This document shows, in pieces, positions 21,501 to 36,500 of a stretch of DNA of 64,000 nt. The notes below the pieces were generated by a model that ran no database searches, was not told the DNA's origin, and saw nothing but the letters and a program-made list of their open reading frames with translations. A program made the translations under genes and the position numbers. Location: positions 35,694,420 to 35,758,419 of the forward strand of contig LS997566.1 of the NCBI GenBank assembly GCA_000469685.2, read 5' to 3'. The stretch's first letter is position 1, and every line of letters starts with the position of its first letter. The DNA is from Haemonchus contortus (taxonomy: Eukaryota > Nematoda > Chromadorea > Rhabditida > Trichostrongylidae).

Positions 21501-24500
21501 AACTCAAACAAAGACACGAAAAAGTCTTTACCTTATTCCCCAGCTTCATTCCTTACATATTTTCAATTTAGGCAGAGGATGTAGTGGCGAGTGTCGCACT
21601 ATCATACGGGTTCCAATCTCGGACCGATGTCCGCCTAGGCAAACCAAGCCTTCCATCCTTCCGTGGTCGACTAACAGACTCGTCTGGGAGGATAAAAGCA
21701 CTGACTTGTATATCGGCGGGCCACCGCAAGTCATTGTATAGGCCACATACGCATTCATTACGCCACTATGATTCTGCATGGAAGTCGAGTGCGGGGGCGC
21801 TTCTCTCAGACGGGATTGGCTGGATTAACGCCAAAAGACTTCATATAAGACTATTCTATTCGGCTAATCTTCAAATCGTCACCGTTGTGAAAGAGATCGT
21901 TACTTTGTTTGGTACTACGCCGTTATTTTAACTAAATATGTGACAGAAGCATATTAAGAGACTGTATATCACTACGTTATAGAAACAAAATAAAATGACC
22001 AAAACATATTTTACAAAGAGCCAAGTAAAAAAATGACAAAAATACTTCTAAAAAATCCGAAATTTCAAAAGTTCCAGAAGAATTCGAAAAAAGATAAAGC
22101 CTCTTCACCCTTTTTTTCCAACCTGCCCTAGCTTAACTTAGAGAGGAAAAGAAACTTCACGGAATCGACCTTCTAATTTGAAAGCCCAAGCTCTAGAAGG
22201 AACTGAGGTAATTCGTTACATTTTTTCTCAAAAGTTCAAGCTTACTAAAAATAAACTGAACAAAAACAAGCATACAACTCCTTTTCATTAGACTACCATT
22301 ACGCCGATGGCGATGGCTCTGACTGGGACCTTCTTTCGTATTGGAATCTCATTTCCTTCTCAGCTAATGAAAATCGATGGAAACTCTGCTATTTATGGAG
22401 AACTGAAACTGAGAGCACTTTTTTCTCTGGGGCATATATATCTTATGGATAGAGGCTACGCAATCTGAGCAAATATTTTGCTTTTCAAATCTTCAATTTG
22501 AACAATTAAAAATGCCATTGTAATGAGTTAAATACTGCATCAGCTACAGAAAGTTGCTCTGTGAAACAAGCACATAACACAACAGCTCTTTGAAACGGCT
22601 GGAAACTCGGAAAGTCAACTTCAAGAAGTGTTAGACCCACGAAGTGCCATCCAGTGATTTTCTAGAGACAAAAACTGTATGCTGAAAAAACAAATGAAGT
22701 CTCTCGCAATGGTTTCCTTCTTTTCTCTCTGACTACTTCACGAACGGGGGCATTGAAGCGGGTAGTTTTTTAAAATCAATTTATGCCTTAGAAATGCACC
22801 CCAAGCGATCGAGTGTAGTCATTCTGGAGAGATGCTCTCTTCTCAAATGAGAAGGACCGATCCGTCTTATAAGTGACGCTGAGCATTCGTCAGGAAAAAG
22901 GGATCAAACAAGTGCCAAGGAGCGTAGCTTGGTGGGTGTCATCTGAGAAGTAGGGACAGTAATGTTCCAGAACAAGCTAATAATGAAGTGATATCGAAGA
23001 TGATCCAGATATACCAGTTAGCCGCGGTGAGATGACTTCCTGCTCTTCCCCACGACACCCTCTTGGCCAGAGGAAGAAGCTCAAGTCACGCCCTTCCATC
23101 CCTCCTCCAATCTCGATTACTTACCCAACTCTGACTTAAACAGCACATGGGTGAAACACCCGGGTAGGACAGAGCATAGCACATGCATACAAGGGATGAG
23201 GGATTGCTTAGGCAGCGATGGTGGGAGGCTAGCCTTAATCACCATGATTTGAACTACTTCCAAAAAATCTCTATAGAAATTTAACACCAGCTGGAACCGT
23301 AATAATCGAATGGGAAATTATGAAAAAAAGGCAAGGTCCTGAAAATTAGGAAACGCACTCCTCTCCCTGCTGAATCAGTAGGCGGTAAAACTCCGATAAT
23401 GATCTTGCCTTGTTTTCTCTGGATTCTTTCACTGACACCGCCCATTTTAAATGCTGGAACAAGTTTACAATATCAAAAACAATTATGGTAAAATATGAAG
23501 ACCTCTGTATCGACCGGCAGCGACTGGGATACGGTTGTTCGCCACTGCAAGACAAATGCAATTCTGCTCAATAGCGCAAGTTCAAAAAACGGAAATGCAC
23601 TTCGGCAAATCGCCTCTCTCACACCATCTCTCTCCTTCATGCCTGCTCCGTTTTCCAATGCCACCAGGCTGCAGTCATCGACGACGCTCTTTCAGATCCT
23701 CTATTACCACTTGCCAATGACAACATTGATAGCACTTTGAAAATGAGGTCAAGCATAAAAGCGCTATGATTTGAACAGAACGCATGAAAGTTGCAAGAAA
23801 ATTTTACAATTGTTTTGAAAGATTTAATCGGGAAGAGGGACTTGAGTATCCCGATGATCCAAAAGACATTTTCCAATCATATGAACTAAAAGAAATCATT
23901 CTTTTCGTGTTGATCAGCTAACTTCACCAATACATCGCCTTTCTCGATTTGAAGAGTATAAAAGTAAGTACGCGTAAGTACTTTCCAAACTTCGAGCCAA
24001 TCGACTTCGTTGAATTACGCACCCACGCACTCGGCTTATATTTGGAAGCGGGGGCGACTGACGTAATGGGCTGTGCAACGACTTGTTCCAATCGAGTGGA
24101 TGCGGCGGTATGGGCCTATGGGAGTATGCACGACGAATTCAACGACGAGGGTCTCATTTCTCTGTTGGTGGGTCAACTCCATCAATTGCAAGTGGTCCGA
24201 GAAACGATGATAAATTTCTAAAAATAATCAACTGGAAGGGAGGATCGAATCTGACGGAATTGTCTTTTGCTGATGTTCTAGATGAATCCGCAGAAAGACG
24301 AGACCCGCTATAGGTCAGATCTACAGTATCGAAATCAGCCCAAAGATGGAAAAGATAGAAGTGAAGGAAGGATAGGAGTCTCTCGTTCGCGAGAAACGTC
24401 TTTATATAGGGGAGTGGCCCTGACCAAGAAAGAGCACCCCCGTCGAGCGTCGTCGACTTTCAAGAGGTGGGAAGGTCCCCCGTCCACTATGTCAACTATA

Positions 24501-27500
24501 TTTTCTCACCCAACTGAAAATAGAAGCTAAACAGGGCCTCGACAAGCCTCCAAATTGACAAAAATTTTCAACAACCTCAGCTCTTTGCGCTTCATTGCCT
24601 TAGTCACTTTTACGACGGATAGGAGCTTGAACTTACTTTTTTACTAAACCCTACATTCGCATATAAAATTGCTTTTTAATCAAAAATGTTTTATTGAATA
24701 GTCAAAAAGCTCAATCTACGTACTCAGAGCCTTGAGTTGTAATCATGTCGTCGCTTCTACAGGACGAAAACCATCATATCATCTCCTGAGCTTAGATTAT
24801 CATAAAAACTACCCTTGAGGAATTCCCTCGAAGCGACCAAAAGCGAAAAATGAAACCGAGCAAATCCTGAAGACTAAAAGATGGAAAAGACCAAATGATG
24901 CAATAGTGCAAAGAATGTTCCCGAAAAGGGCATCTCATGGGCAGCCTTGCAATCACATCACTTGAACTACTGCTCCCATAAGAACGAATATTTTGAGGAA
25001 TAGCCTGCCTACATATTCGCTTGAACGAGTCCCTCCACGAGTCCCCGTGCTCAATTCCCAATATTAATTGGATTATGCTTTTTTAGGGTATATGACGCGC
25101 AGTGACGGAATGGCTTCGTTTCAAGCTAATTGGAAATTCATTGGAATTGCTGCTGATCGTCTACTTTTTTCTCATCCTCTAAGAATCCTTCGCAGAACTT
25201 TTAATCGCATACCTATGAACCCTTGAAGGGCAGCGCTCAACCCACCACCTTAGTCAAATACAGAGTTGAGGGCAGGTTTGAGGCATCCTTCTAAAGATAA
25301 ATAGAGGTTTGGTGGAGAATTGTCGCGTCGCGTGGAAAGGTAGCAAAGTTGCAAAACTCGCGAAATTCGAGGGATTCTTAAGTGTCGATAATAAGGAATT
25401 GCTCGGGATTATCCTGACAGGAATGGCATGGGAGGGGTATTTGAACGAGACCCTAATCGTTGCAGTTGCATAAAGAGGCCAGTAAGCCAAAATGCCAAGA
25501 ATCGTCTTCCACGTTCGCCATTGAATTGCCATCATTGTGTGCTCTATTGTGAGTGGTGCAGCTCTACAACACCTTGAAACTCATCCACTAACGTCGACGA
25601 CGCCCTTCTTTGAGCCGAGTCCTTTTCCAGACCGTTCCTTGTCCGGACAGCGCCCTATATGACATCAAACTTATCGCCTCCTACGAGACCCCCACCCTTC
25701 TCCCTCAGCCGCTGTTCGTTTCATAATTTACATTGGGCATCAAAATTGAGCATTCACCCCAGTGTCAAAACCCTTTAAGGAGTTGAAAGAGCTATCAAAA
25801 TCATAAACAAGTGCTAGTTCCATAGAATATATGAATACTGGATAATTTTCACCTCCAGCCATCTCTATGGGCCCCTCCCTCATTCTCTTTTTGAGGCACC
25901 AGAGAATAATTCCAAATCCTAAGGCAATACGAGGAAGCCCTTTCGATCAGCATTGACGATGCGGGATTAAGAAACGAAGAAAGAGAGAAACGAAGAAAGA
26001 AGAATCGAAGTTCGAAGAAGTTCGGAAACTAATATAACTCAAAATTCGTACAGTGAACGAACACAAAGACGAACATGTCCGCTTCAGCTACGAACCGAAA
26101 ACATCAACGAACGAGACATAGATCCCCCTCGGGGCAGGAACAGCCGTAAACGAATAGCTCTTCCAGTGGCAATTTCTATTGCCCCTGAAATGAGAAGCCC
26201 TTCACAGCAACCACTCCCCTTCTTCCCTATGATGATGACTAACCCAGTGGTAATATTCAGACAACTCGCACGACAGAATAAAAAATGTGACAAATATGAA
26301 ATCGTAAGGAGAGTATTGAAAAGTACTAGTCAGCACATCCAACACACTTAAAAATTACATAATTGGCTTGTAGTTGATACAAGGTATGTACATCTAAGAT
26401 CCCCAAAATAACCTTAAGTGACTCAAGGATATATCGGTCGGGCACAGGATCATGGTAGCCGGGTCAAGGCCCCAACTCTTAAAAGTTTGAGTATTTAGAA
26501 CTGGTGCGCATTGTAATCGGCAAATCTGGTCATTTGTAAGATACCGACCTAATCAAAGTCTCTCTGAAGTAAAAAGGAAAAACCCGCAATGAATACGGGT
26601 CCCCGTTCTCCATCATGAAGCCACCTTTCCACCAGGGAAACCTATTTGTCGTAGACATTTCCCGATTGGCACCGATTTTTCACAGCCCATAAATTACATT
26701 CAAATTGGTGATATTAATACGAAATGCAGACGTGAAAGCTACTACAATAGCTGATGTAAACGACTGTAATCAGTCAAATCGCCTCTAGTGGAAGCAAGAT
26801 TCCATGCATAAACGAACACGGAGGTTGTTCGCTCACTGTTGTGAGCACGAGCATGCAGCTCCAGCTCCTACTATCCCCAGAAAAGAACAGAATCTCAGGT
26901 CGTAGGCACTGGAGTAGCTCTTATGGGCTACACATGCATGTTCTATTGCCAATTCGACTCATCTGTTTGGACCACGTAATTTCAGTAAGAAGACACGAAG
27001 AAAGATGAAACCGACGTTTAAGTACGAAAATATCATAAAATATGACTGAAAGAGAAGAAACCCGATGAAAGTAAGGACGAGAATGCCCATAAATGAGACC
27101 ATGAGCAATTGAAAACTGATTGTCAGCTTATTCCACTTGATAGGGACGTGATAGGAAATTTCCTGCTAGCAATTTTCACTTGCCTTCCTCATAAACTTCA
27201 ATATAAGCCGAAGAAAAACCACTTTTCTCGACAAAATGGAGCGAAATGTGTCCTAAGCCAGTATCCAGGGATACGCGATTGTGAAAGTATCAGGGACTAA
27301 GCTGGATCTAAGAAAGAGAACACCTGCTCTAGGAAAAGCGAGCTGGGAGGGAAGCCATTTCCAATTTAATCACATCACGGATGACATCAAGAAGAAGAAA
27401 CAGAGCTTCGAAAAGAAGGACAGTGAGTGACGCTAGCGTCGCTCACTGTCCTTCTTTTCCGTCGCTAGAACCCACTCGGCTCGAGGATAGACTTGGAGGG

Positions 27501-30500
27501 TTACAAAATGCTTCCCTTGGTGTTTGTTTCAAAACATTCCTGAGCCCTATTCTGTTTCGTGACACTAGAAAGAGTAATTATTCCATTAATCGTAGATGAG
27601 ATAGACCAACAACATCGTCTCGAAACTCCACCGATCCCAGACGCCATTACGATCGATTCGCATCATTTTTTTGCCCGTAAAACGTCGTGCAGCGCATTTA
27701 CAGCCGATATGCAAAGAGTGTATAGCACTCCTCCACAAGTGCAAACGATCCCAGACCAATCTGCAGCAAGTGTTGGATCACAGGTGGCCGCTCAGTTCGT
27801 TTGGAATTATTATATTGTCCATAGCTCAGACGACAATAAAATCGTATAGGCGGTAGTACGTACCGCAGAAAAACGAGTGCTATGAAATGTATGGGTCGTA
27901 GACGAACGATAAATGGGACAAGGCCTGGAGGACAAACGGGAGGGGATAAGGGGAGGGGAAGCTAACCAGAAGACTTGTAGGGATAGGAGATCGTAAGAAA
28001 ACTAAACTCTGAGCAAACCCTTTATATCCAACCTTGGCAATTTGTAAGTCGAGGCAAATATAGCACACTGCCTAAACTCTTGTTGATGTGAACCGTAATC
28101 CTAAAAGCATTTGAACTATTCTTGGAAAACAGCCCGTAGTTTTCTAAGGAGACCAATACATTAGCAGGAACCATAGCTAACATACATGATAGAGGGTGTG
28201 AACCCGAACGAGTCCAATGCAAAATGAAAGAAGAAGCTATCCCCTTAGGGCACTCTACACTGCTGTTGCTGTACAAAGTGAATGAACAAAGGCCACATAC
28301 TTCTTGAATCTTCCTCGAAATACATAACGCAGACTTTAACAAGAACCTTACAGCTTGTTTTCAATTAATAGATTGTCTACCCAATGTGAACTTCAGTTAT
28401 TGTAAGATTACTTGAATAAGATCATGCTTCCAAATGGCTACCCAACCCAACTCAACTCAATACCCTAGTCAACCTCTACTGCGCAAATCTGAAGCGCTTA
28501 CTTCCAATCCAGCAAACATTTTAACGCATCTCTCTTCAGCCCAAATAACTAACAATAAGGCACTTAGCTTGATATAGGCCCTTTTCATTGGATATATGTA
28601 AAGGATGCGTTGTCAACAGGGTCGGTATACCCTTCGCAGATGGAACGTCGCCTGAAATACTTGAGACACTCATTTGTCTGGAGCCGAACAGCAGTAGCAA
28701 ACTCTTCTGAAAAACGGCACTGCGCGCGACGCTGGAACATCCAAGTAATTTTGGTTTCTTACTTTTCCAACGTTCCCAGATATTGTTCAGTACGATGCGA
28801 ATCTCAACGGAAAAGATATTCGCAAAGGCGAATTGGGCCAATTTCTAGTTATCCTGCGAACGAAGGCTATTTTGGACCGGCTCCTTCTTGTAGATTGTGA
28901 TTAATCCGTATACTGGCTGTACAAGAAAAACTCTACGAAGCCATTTTTCTCTATCAAAGGCCCGCAGAAATATGACAAAGAAGTTACTTTCTTCAAAAGC
29001 TTCAATTGGTTCCGATAATTATCGACCCCTCCAAGTGTCGGAATGTTTTAGTGAGAGATTTGCTTAGAGAACATAAAATTGACAATTGTTGAATAAATTG
29101 TTGACACAAGGGATATTGACCTTAACCAATTGGCGACCGCGCCTTTCATATTGTCCTCACATTAACTTTCAATTTCTCTTATAACTGTAGTTGGATATGA
29201 AGGTTTCTTGGACCACAATGCCTCAAAATTCTCTATCAGCTGATACTTGTAAACATGAAGAAATTATAAGAACACTTGATAAATAATATAAACACTACGG
29301 GGGCACGATAGCGGTGTGGCCCGCCAGCGGGTTCATATGGTTGCAAGTACACGCCTTTCGATATGTTTGTAAGAAAAAAAAACGAAATAGAAACTTATCT
29401 GAAGCCCAGAACCTGCATTACAAAGTAACTTGCAAAGGGGCGGGTATTCCGTAGAGTGAATATTTCACGAGTCTTTAAGCGGCTTACGAGTGAAAACTGC
29501 TGGACAACGTCATCAAAAACTCGTATTTCATAAAATGATCACTATAAAGTACAGCTATGACATCACCTTCCTCACTACTCATTATGACATCATAAAGCAC
29601 TTAATGAAACCCTCAAAGATATTTAAATGGAAAATTAGTGGTAATGGGTGGAGACCGGAAATAAAGCGCTGGGAATTAGCGAGAAGGGGCGGCTAAGCTA
29701 TACCATGACTTCTATCATCAACGTAGCTGATATTGCGCTTCAGCTATTCCCCTCAAGCGTGTCAATAGGTCCAAACAACTGAAAAAGTCTCACGGTTGAA
29801 AAAAAATAATTTAGTTCCCTCTCAATCATACCTTCCCAGCAGTACCCCAATCGATGAACGTCATAGACGATGACGGTAGAGATTTGCTATCGAAACAATG
29901 ACGGAAGATCATCGCTTAATGCTAGCGAGGAATGAGAGTAAATGTCAACGTAAACACTTCCGTCCGGTTTGAAGACTCAGCTGTCTCACTTGCTTGACAG
30001 AAACATTGTAACTCGAAGAAATGACGAAGAGGAAAGGTACCAAAAAGAAAACGAGTAAAGAAAGAGGAATGAAAAAAAGCAAACTTCAATCAAATTTTTT
30101 ATCGAACCTTAGCTGCTTGAGTATCTCTTGTGAAATAGGTCAGCGTGTCAGTCAGCTTCAATTCCTCATCATTTGCTGATCGTGCTTCCACCTGGAAATC
30201 GGCTTTCTTCAAAAAGAAAAACTTCCCCCCTCTTTTTACGACTGGGAGATAGTTTTGTCGATTTTATTTGATTGATCATTGATCCATTTCGAAAATTTAC
30301 AATCATACAAGCACACTTTGTTAAATTGAAAGATAAGGAAAATATAAATACAAAAAATTAGGAATAAATCAACAATTATCATGAATTACCAAAATCACCA
30401 GAAAATACAAGCAAAAGGTAATGAATGAGCTTCCGGCTGCGGTCAGTTTGCACAATTACGCACCCGGGGTGGGTCTCCCAGCAAGAAATATAGGTGGTGG

Positions 30501-33500
30501 ATTCCCAAAGCGCACGCTGGTGCCTGTGTAACACGATGGGCGATAACGATGACGACACTCCCGACATAAGCACGAGCTACATCGCACTTGAGAAGCCATA
30601 GTCTCAAGAAAGGGCTCGTCGGGTGGCAATCAAAAATGGATATTTAGCGCAAGTGCTGTCCGCAAAAGCTGTTTTTCGAGTCCACTTAATACTGGCTCTA
30701 AGGGCACCTACTCCGCATTCACTAGAGGGAAATACCTCATTGTGATACTCTATTTTCTCTGACAAATTTCGGAACGAATAGTTCTTCATTACGTACAGCA
30801 ATTTTGGAGAATATAAATCAAATTTGAAAAATTCGTTAAATAAAAAATTGAAGAGAGATGCCAGACCATAGATTGCGAAATATCGTGGATTTCTTTTACG
30901 ATTCTGAAGATACTGATACGATAAGACCAGTTCGTTTTTAGGATTGCAAAAGTTAAAACTGGTCTTGTAATATCATAAACTACCTTTAAAATCATAAAAT
31001 AATTTTTTTATCATAAATCATGACTAGTAAATAAAATAACCCAGAAGAAAAATACATAAAAGCACGCCGATTTGCTCACGTCTTCCAGATACTTTCTATT
31101 TTTCCTTCCTTTTTCCCTGACAGATGCCTCTAGACTTTCAAGTTCTCCTACACATTCCACCTATAACCGACCATGACCAGAACCCATTAGCGCCAATAAT
31201 TCTTGATTTATTTGCTCACCTTCTTCAACTTGTGCATTCCATCCGATGCTCGCACCTCCGTTCGGGCCAACAGCTTGTCTGGTTCAACTCGAGCCATACG
31301 TTCAAGGCAGTCACCGATCTTTGCATAGGTTTCAGCCACATCTGGAATACGTCGATACTCAACGGGGTTCGAACAACTAATTTATGGCAACGAAACTTCG
31401 ATCGTGTTTTTAGCCGTTGCGGAGAAACAACAGCGCAAAGGGCTGCAACAGCAGCGAAGCGAACAATTCTTAGTAGTCGAACTGACTACTTGCCTGACAC
31501 TTCTATCTATCAAAACCAAGCGTAAAGAATAATTGAAGGCTTCGAATTCATCAAAATGGGAGGATTTATGCAGCTAATCCGAACGGAAATCAATAGGAAG
31601 TGCGGAGTGCAGAGACGGTATAACTATACTATATAGTAAAGCGGTAAAGGGTTCAACATTTGAGAGCCCACCAGAACAACTTTCCTAATAGAAGAACCTG
31701 AACGAAGGCTATCCCCCCAGCAAAGCGCGAAGTAATTTTATGATTCTCGCCGTTGAGACTTACAATTTTCATTCGAAGTCTTGAAATCATTTCAATACGA
31801 AAATTTTCGTTACATAACTAGTCAGGTATACGGTTGGGAAGACAGTAGACGTTTTCGCCCTCCTATTTCACTTTAACACCACGGAACTAGTTCCATGAAC
31901 GACAGCACGATTAACTCAAGTACGGTTTGATCCTACAAAATAGGCGAAAATGATGAAAACTCTCAAAAACTGCATAAATTTGTATTCTACCCAACTATTC
32001 CAGCAGAAAATTCTCAAAAAGCAGCCCTGGAAGTCGAAACTTTTCTCTTCTTATTTTCGTTCAAAGATCTGCCCACATATGTTCGATATAACAGGCTGGG
32101 CCACCTTCAGGACAGCAGCAGAAGGAAGAGGCGTACAGTTTATGTTCGCGTATAACGTCCGGTCATCAGCTGCTATTCACAGGCTTCGCTCCAAACTTGA
32201 AAAGAAGCCGCCTGGTACCTAATGGTGGTCCTCACATTAAGGCGAACTTTACAAAGTATCAAAGAACCCAGGGAAGACCAAGAAGAGAGGCAGTACAGAG
32301 CTCGGACAACCAAAAAATAAGCATAACTCCAATAAAATAAGCATAAGCTCAATATTTCATTCTCGGAGACGAGAGAACTACGAATTCTGGCGAAAAACCT
32401 TTCCGATCTTTCTTCTCGTACCCACTCCACCACAGATCTTCAGCCTACTGATCGGAATGTAAATGAAAGTAACAAAGTGCAAGCTAGGGTACTGATAACA
32501 TGACATCAGAGTGCGGTACGGTAGCACACGAGAGCTCGGTGTGATAGACAATGAGCACATGAATGAATGTGAATGCGAGCACACAAACCTCCAGACCTTT
32601 TTCATTCTCCTGCCACTCAAATCCTCTCATTCTTCTCTAAAACAACTTGAGACGTCTGTATAAGCTGTTGTTTTCAAAATTAATCCTTCTCCTTCCAATA
32701 TTACCCGATTCTGCAGATTTGAGTAATGTTTCATGTCTTGTCTGTGGCTCGCAGAAATTCATGCCATCTTAGAAACCTGATTAAAACTCACTTTACAAAA
32801 ACTCCGAGATACGGCTGCATAATAGCAACCTTACTGTTAGATACTGCTAAATATAAAGTGACTGTCAGAAACTGGCAAAATTAAAAGACCTCCTTCCAAC
32901 CTCTACTACATAGCTTTTTTTTGGAACAAAATGTAAATATGTTCTATGGAAACGATTATGCCAAAAACGTCAAAATAGTAAAACATATAGATAAAATTTT
33001 TCCCTCCAGACTTTGGGGATAGTAATCTGATTAACGGTGCACTGAGAGCTTTTGATTCTGAATCAAACCTGCTGAGAAACCTGCAAATTTGTAAAACAAA
33101 CAGCTCAAACTAGAGATTTTGTAGTGGCGCACTGCTTGTTCTTTAAATGATACAGTTTCGCTCTCTCCGCCTTGCGATTCCCCACAGGAGCCAAGAAACG
33201 AGCAAAAACATAGACAACATAAACGATTGAATTTAGAATGTCAGCACCAAACAACGGGCACTACTTAATTTACCCTTGCACTTCTAGTCAAAAATCAAAA
33301 TTTCTACAGCCCCAGACAAGTCTGATGTCAACAAATGTCGGAGAGATGAAGAGTCAAAGAGAGTCGGAGGGGTGAGTTTAGGTTGACCGGAACAGGATTA
33401 GATAATCGGACCGCATGAGCGGTAGCGCTAGTGTCAACATGACGGATTTTTTTATAAAATTAAGAGGCTCAGCTCAGAAACAAATCTACTGTTGTTAAGA

Positions 33501-36500
33501 TCGCATTATGAATTTAACTCCGCTAAACACATGCTGCTCTTCGACTCATCACGAAATGAAACCTCCGTGAAGCTCGAAAACAGGAAAGATGATGCAACTA
33601 CACCGCCCCTCCCTTGTTTCCCAAGAGAACTTCATCATTAGTGAAGTACCACGTGATAAACAGTGCTTGTTTACCCTTGCAGGGTACCAAGGCACACGAA
33701 TAAACAGCTTGGAGCATGTAAGCTGATTTAATTAATTACAAAATTTAGCTCTTAAAAGTGCACATTCCCCTCCCCCCTTAACCAAAAAAACCAAAGCGAA
33801 ATATAAGCGGAACCGCCGATGGAGTATCTGCCACAGCTCGGAAATGAATTCACCCAGGCCAGTCCCTTCCAATCTTGTAGGTCTGGCAAGCAAAATTCCC
33901 AGACAAGCCTGATCTTTGTTATCGCGCTCAACGCCCCCACATAAAAAATTCATTCGGAGGTTCGAACGAAGACGGTAGAGTAGGGTAGAGACCCCTGCTT
34001 GCGTGCTCAGCAGAAGGGATAAAAATGACTAGAACGAGTTAGTTATCCTTCGTTTTCCCATTTAGACACATGCCATCCGCTCCCTGAATCGGCCACGTCC
34101 CCGCCTCCGGAGAATAGTCTCCTTTCAGAAATTCAGAAAAAGGTTTCTAGCCATCCATCAACGGCTGTTCAATTGCACGTGAACTGCACGTACCCTGGTA
34201 AACCACCGGAAACGTTTGATGTGCGATTTTCGCTGGCAGCAGCGAAAACGCCGGAAAGCAGATGGAAAGACTAAAGTGGAAAAATCAGTGGAAACTTAGC
34301 CAAAGTGATTGGGTGAGTATCATTAGTGAACGGTACAGGGGTACACGAGAACTGGGCGGGGTACACAACATAGGCATGTGATCTGTTGAGGACGAAAAAA
34401 CAAACTGCCGACCGGCTGTCGCCTGTTACGAGATCTAGAGACATGGCTTACCGACAGATGATCAGTGATTCATCGTGGTGATGATCACATCGCCCACATA
34501 GTCTGGCGGCAGCTGTCTAACGCAACCACTTCATAGTGATACCTATGGAGCCTCACCCCGCCAAGAGCCAAAGTCATAAAAGTTCAAAAGTCAATGTAAA
34601 AATAAATGCTAGATGACACTTTTGGACCTGGTTGCTGGCTCGAAAACTTGCAAATAAAACCGGATGTTTAACGATTGCGTCGAGTAGAAGAATAAAATTT
34701 TGGAAAAGCTAGAGAACAAATAAGCAGTATCGCCTTTCAAAGAACCTCCGAAAAGCGCACATTTAACTCCCAGTATAATCGCTACGGTATCCAGGCCGAG
34801 GCAAGAACAGTCTCAACTACTGAAGCTGCTGTGGTTTGCGTTGGCCTTCGCTGAAACACGCCCTGTCTGCGACCTCAAATAATCGGATAAGTGGGACCCT
34901 TCTCCGCTCTGAGACTGTCGGTTCGCGACTAAGGCCGCCTCTAGTTTTTCCTCTGGTTCATAGTTGACCATAGCATGACCTGCTCCATTCAAAGAAGAAA
35001 ATGAATGAGGTAAACATCGATCATGCAATTTCAAAGCAATGGGCGGATTTTTTTGGGCCATAAAAGCAGTCGATCTTGAACTGGTGGGTAATTCCCAACA
35101 ATACGACAAAGGGAAATAGTATGGTCGCAACTGAGTTCTAATCTTTGTTAAAAGCATGGCTTCATATCATCTTTTAAACCTATTCTTGATGTATTTAAAA
35201 TTTGCTCCATTCCAAATTTCACCTCAGCACTCCTCAGAAAACAATTCCTGAGAAATTCTGCTGTCATTCAGAAATGATACACAAAAATATCATTAAAAAA
35301 CGCTCAAATTACTTGCAGCTTCTGAGCGCATCAGAACGACCAACTTGAAAAGGTAGACCGGAATAATTAAAAGGTAATATTGGAACTAATATTTGACAAC
35401 GTCGACGCTTTCGCAGTAGGAGTATATCCCTAGTGTCAGCTGCAATTGATGGCGTAGCGCCAAAACAATCAGCCAGACCTTCAAAAAGCACCACCCTCGA
35501 AAGACCAAAGTTCAGTTAATCCCAATATTTGAATTGGCGGGACTGAATAAAAGATATTAGAATGTCATCGGCCGTTGTTTATCAGTTTTTTCCTCACAAA
35601 TCCTTCAAAGTATTACGACACAAAAGATTTTCTTTTTTGCCAACACCAAATTTCATGATACGAGCTCATCAACCTCTTACCATAGTACGCTGAAGGGAGC
35701 ATCAACCAAGTTAATTCACATTCCCCAATAAGAAAATGTCGTGAAGGAAAAAAATAGAGCAAAATTCCGACCCATTCGCATACCAGCTATTCGACTGTCT
35801 TCCTATGGGCTCTTGCTAGATAGTTCCACACCGAAGAGTATAATGAAGTGATTAAAATGAAACGATTGAAGTGCGGTCAACGAAATACTCTATTCCGGGA
35901 CGTCGAAGGACCACCTGGACGGCCGACAGCTCAACGGTCAGACTCTCTTGAAAACTCTGAGTGAAAGGGATGCTGGTTAGGCTTTGTGTCCTCGAGCGAG
36001 TAGGTTCACTGGACTGTACTGCCTAGTGACAGGGACAATTGAAGACGTTACTGACGCCTCCAGAGCAAACTGATGATCGATGGGACGACAGGTAATACAG
36101 GTGTGAATGAAATGTACTGCAGCAGTTCATGATTAATGCAATCCTAAATCCATCGACCTATATTTCATAGCCTTATCATGCTCAAGATTTTTTGTTGTAT
36201 TTCGCAGTAACACAAGACCGAAAAACTGATATAAAAGTAGAAAATACATTTCGATAAATCATAAAATCACGATGAAGCAGTGAAACTCAGGCGGATGCGC
36301 AGATCACACCGGTGGTAAAACCTTCAAAATAGATAAGACATAAAAGACGAGATTATTTTGAAGGCTGAGAAATGGAATCAGTCCCTGTAGAACGCGCCAC
36401 CCCCATTCAAAAAAACGAATTAGAATCGATCAAAAGGAAGAATTATTGCACTGCTCGCAGAAAAGGAACTCTAGCCTTTTTTCCTACAAAGAGTCATTAC

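Larger units (their letters stand above)
13349..30107 (-). other. snx-6 intron 9 (16.8 kb)
   Basis: The largest intron of the gene, between the exon encoding the TQAAK helix and the exon beginning DLLYRR. It contains an 18-G run (16933-16950), an imperfect 110-nt hairpin (about 19743-19853), an inverted pair of tRNA-derived SINEs (21341-21835) and a 48-bp palindrome (27411-27458). Frames such as 18008-18370 and 28022-28342 have no supporting signal. Elsewhere I see no coding or structural feature. Confidence 0.85.

Noticed and set aside
31124..31525. 133-codon plus ORF
   Set aside because: Antisense shadow of snx-6 exon 8 (31341-31220).
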